DNA of 64,000 bases, from assembly GCA_013365325.1 (NCBI GenBank), contig JABVXV010000103.1, positions 1-64,000 of the forward strand, in the 5' to 3' direction. Below the pieces are notes generated by a model that saw only the letters and a list, made by a program, of their open reading frames with translations, had not been told where the DNA came from and made no database searches. Position numbers and translations under genes: made by a program. Below are positions 62,605-64,000 of the stretch, one piece after another; position 1 is the first letter of the stretch; every line of letters starts with the position of its first letter. The stretch comes from Dipetalonema caudispina. Its lineage: Eukaryota > Nematoda > Chromadorea > Rhabditida > Onchocercidae.

Positions 62605-63328
62605 ATCGGTTTATTGGTTTGCATTGATGTAAATTATCAGATATCATGTGATTTGACATATTTCCAATCGAAAATGTGCATTCATAGGTTAAATCTTTTC
62701 AAATACCTAATCATAAATGAGTCTTTTAGATAGAAAATATATCTAACCAAGGATGATATCTCGATAGATGGACGATTTTTATTGATTTTAGAGGATAGAA
62801 GGAATTCTTCCCAGAATATATTTTCAAAAGAAAATTTTAAGCTAAGTGATCTACGGCTTCTAACAAGCCTTTGAAGTAGCAGACAAGCTTGAAATAACTG
62901 TTAATTTTATTATTATGATACACTAATTATTTAAGTACACTTTTTTCTTGACCGGAGAAAAATCAATCAATTTTTAAGCAAATTACAAGACTTGTAATGA
63001 TTGTAATTAACGATTTTCTTAGTTATTACCATCTAATATTCCTAGCTTTATTACTGAAAATACATTGTATCCTTAATGAACATTACCAAATTAACCGACT
63101 TTGGAAGGTATTGAGCAATTCTTGTCTACAAAATTGACCTTTTGAAGTGTCAAATGTTCAACCATCGACATCGGAGGTTTTCGAGAATATTTCTATTTAT
63201 GTTTACAAGAATATATCTTTCCACTCATGTTTTCATACTAATTACTGAAAGATAACATAATTAATCTCATAATTAATCTTAGATATGAAACCAGTACCTT
63301 ACTTTGAACATAACAAAGTAGTTGCTAA

Positions 63329-63415
63329 AAAGTCTGGCAATCCGTCGAAAATCACTTTTGCACGGATATCTACTACGCTTTTGTTGTAACACTTTGGGAA
63401 TGTTCGCTCATATAA
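63329..63415 (+). pseudogene. Possible tyrosine-kinase relic
   Basis: A 28-codon frame between stops contains TDIYYAFVVTLWEC, which matches the subdomain IX pattern (S/T)DVYxxGVxxWE of tyrosine kinases. The intact kinase at 57-60 kb has TDVYAYGVTMYEC. Flanking kinase motifs are not seen in frame, and the invariant Gly is replaced. It may be a decayed duplicate or chance. Confidence 0.25.
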
Positions 63416-63568
63416 CTAATAAATGGAAAAGACGGAAAGTTCAAGAGAAGGTTGCTGTATGTCTATACAATGCTTGCTTGGATTTACTTTAAGGTCAGGT
63501 CCCATTTTTCAAATTCTTATTGTTAAATGAACCACAGTTTCAGATGGGATTAATGCTTCAAGTTATAG

Positions 63569-63754
63569 GAGGATGTCTTTTACATACCAGATACCGTGGC
63601 ATTATTAATGAGTAAATACCGGGATCAAGACCTCTCGACTAAGGAAGTATCTGTAGAGCATGTGGAAATAACCGTACATAATCGTACGATATACTTCGTT
63701 AGAATGAATTTGAGAGTGAAATTTTGGGAAGAAACACTCACATTTATATTATAA
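63569..63754 (+). CDS. Candidate terminal exon, 61 codons
   Basis: A TTCAAGTTATAG acceptor opens a frame (EDVFYIPDTVALLMSKYRDQ, then EVSVEHVEITVHNRTIYF) to a TAA. Composition is coding-like. Upstream exons were not found in the preceding 1 kb and the family is unknown. It may begin a gene tail near the right edge, with the sequence to 64000 showing nothing further. Confidence 0.3.
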   Translation, partial: EDVFYIPDTVALLMSKYRDQDLSTKEVSVEHVEITVHNRTIYFVRMNLRVKFWEETLTFIL

Positions 63755-64000
63755 AGCATTGTTAATTGCAGAAATTCAATGGGGTTGAAGTCTATACTTC
63801 GCATTCAACGATTCAACTTTAACCCTATCATAAGACTACCGCTCTACACCAAGTTAAGATGAAGTAAATACCCATCTCTAATACGAATATGGCTTTTACG
63901 AATGAGGCCTAATCAGTAGATAGTCTTATAGCCAGATGTTATCTTCAGGCTATATTACCAATGTATATAATCATTTATAGTACAGTTAGGTACAAATGCA

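Overview
The window looks like nuclear DNA of a nematode, most likely a clade III (filarial-type) species. The base composition is very AT-rich, with exons visibly richer in G+C than introns. Genes are split into short exons. Introns end in TTTTCAG-like acceptors. Several start codons sit directly behind an intron-type acceptor, as expected for spliced-leader trans-splicing. The recognisable proteins are animal (GLRX3, an OXR1/LMD-3-type LysM protein, an F-box protein, a compact SH2-tyrosine kinase of the kind expanded in nematodes). No prokaryotic operon, CRISPR array, rRNA or convincing tRNA is visible. The species cannot be fixed from the sequence.

Layout. At 1.6-5.6 kb (minus) lies the 5' part of an OXR1/LMD-3-like gene; its GRAM-like and TLDc-encoding part should lie beyond the left edge. 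5.6-22.4 kb is gene-poor, with repeats, palindromes and a few weak exon candidates. 22.5-26.3 kb (minus) holds a ten-exon gene for an orphan two-pass membrane protein of 477 aa. 26.5-38.7 kb is mostly intergenic, with four or five weak-to-moderate candidates, the best at 29.7-30.3 and 34.5-35.1 kb (minus). 38.8-42.8 kb (plus) is a six-exon F-box gene. 46.0-48.9 kb (plus) is a nine-exon glutaredoxin-3 gene (325 aa). It converges on a minus-strand gene at 49.8-53.1 kb for an orphan 708-aa low-complexity protein, which is head-to-head with a small plus-strand gene at 53.4-53.7 kb. 57.1-60.2 kb (minus) is a seven-exon SH2-tyrosine kinase (396 aa). 60.2-64 kb has only weak candidates, including a possible kinase relic.

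I built each multi-exon model by reading frames across splice sites; in the main models the exon phases add up exactly to whole codons. Long open frames are expected by chance at this base composition, so single frames below about 100 codons were accepted only with extra support. The genes do not form an obvious pathway. GLRX3 serves cytosolic iron-sulfur delivery, the F-box protein would serve an SCF ubiquitin ligase, the kinase phosphotyrosine signalling, and the LysM protein oxidation resistance.

The most interesting points are: an alternative 5' splice site created by a 54-bp in-frame tandem duplication in GLRX3; a GC-AG intron and a CKFS (not CGFS) site in the same gene; a kinase exon whose frame-preserving acceptor lacks AG; frequent AAG acceptors, two of which beat a stronger site exactly 11 nt downstream; a 70-bp-arm hairpin in the F-box gene; and a 161/168-bp direct repeat 6 kb apart with a 27-bp perfect inverted repeat on one copy.
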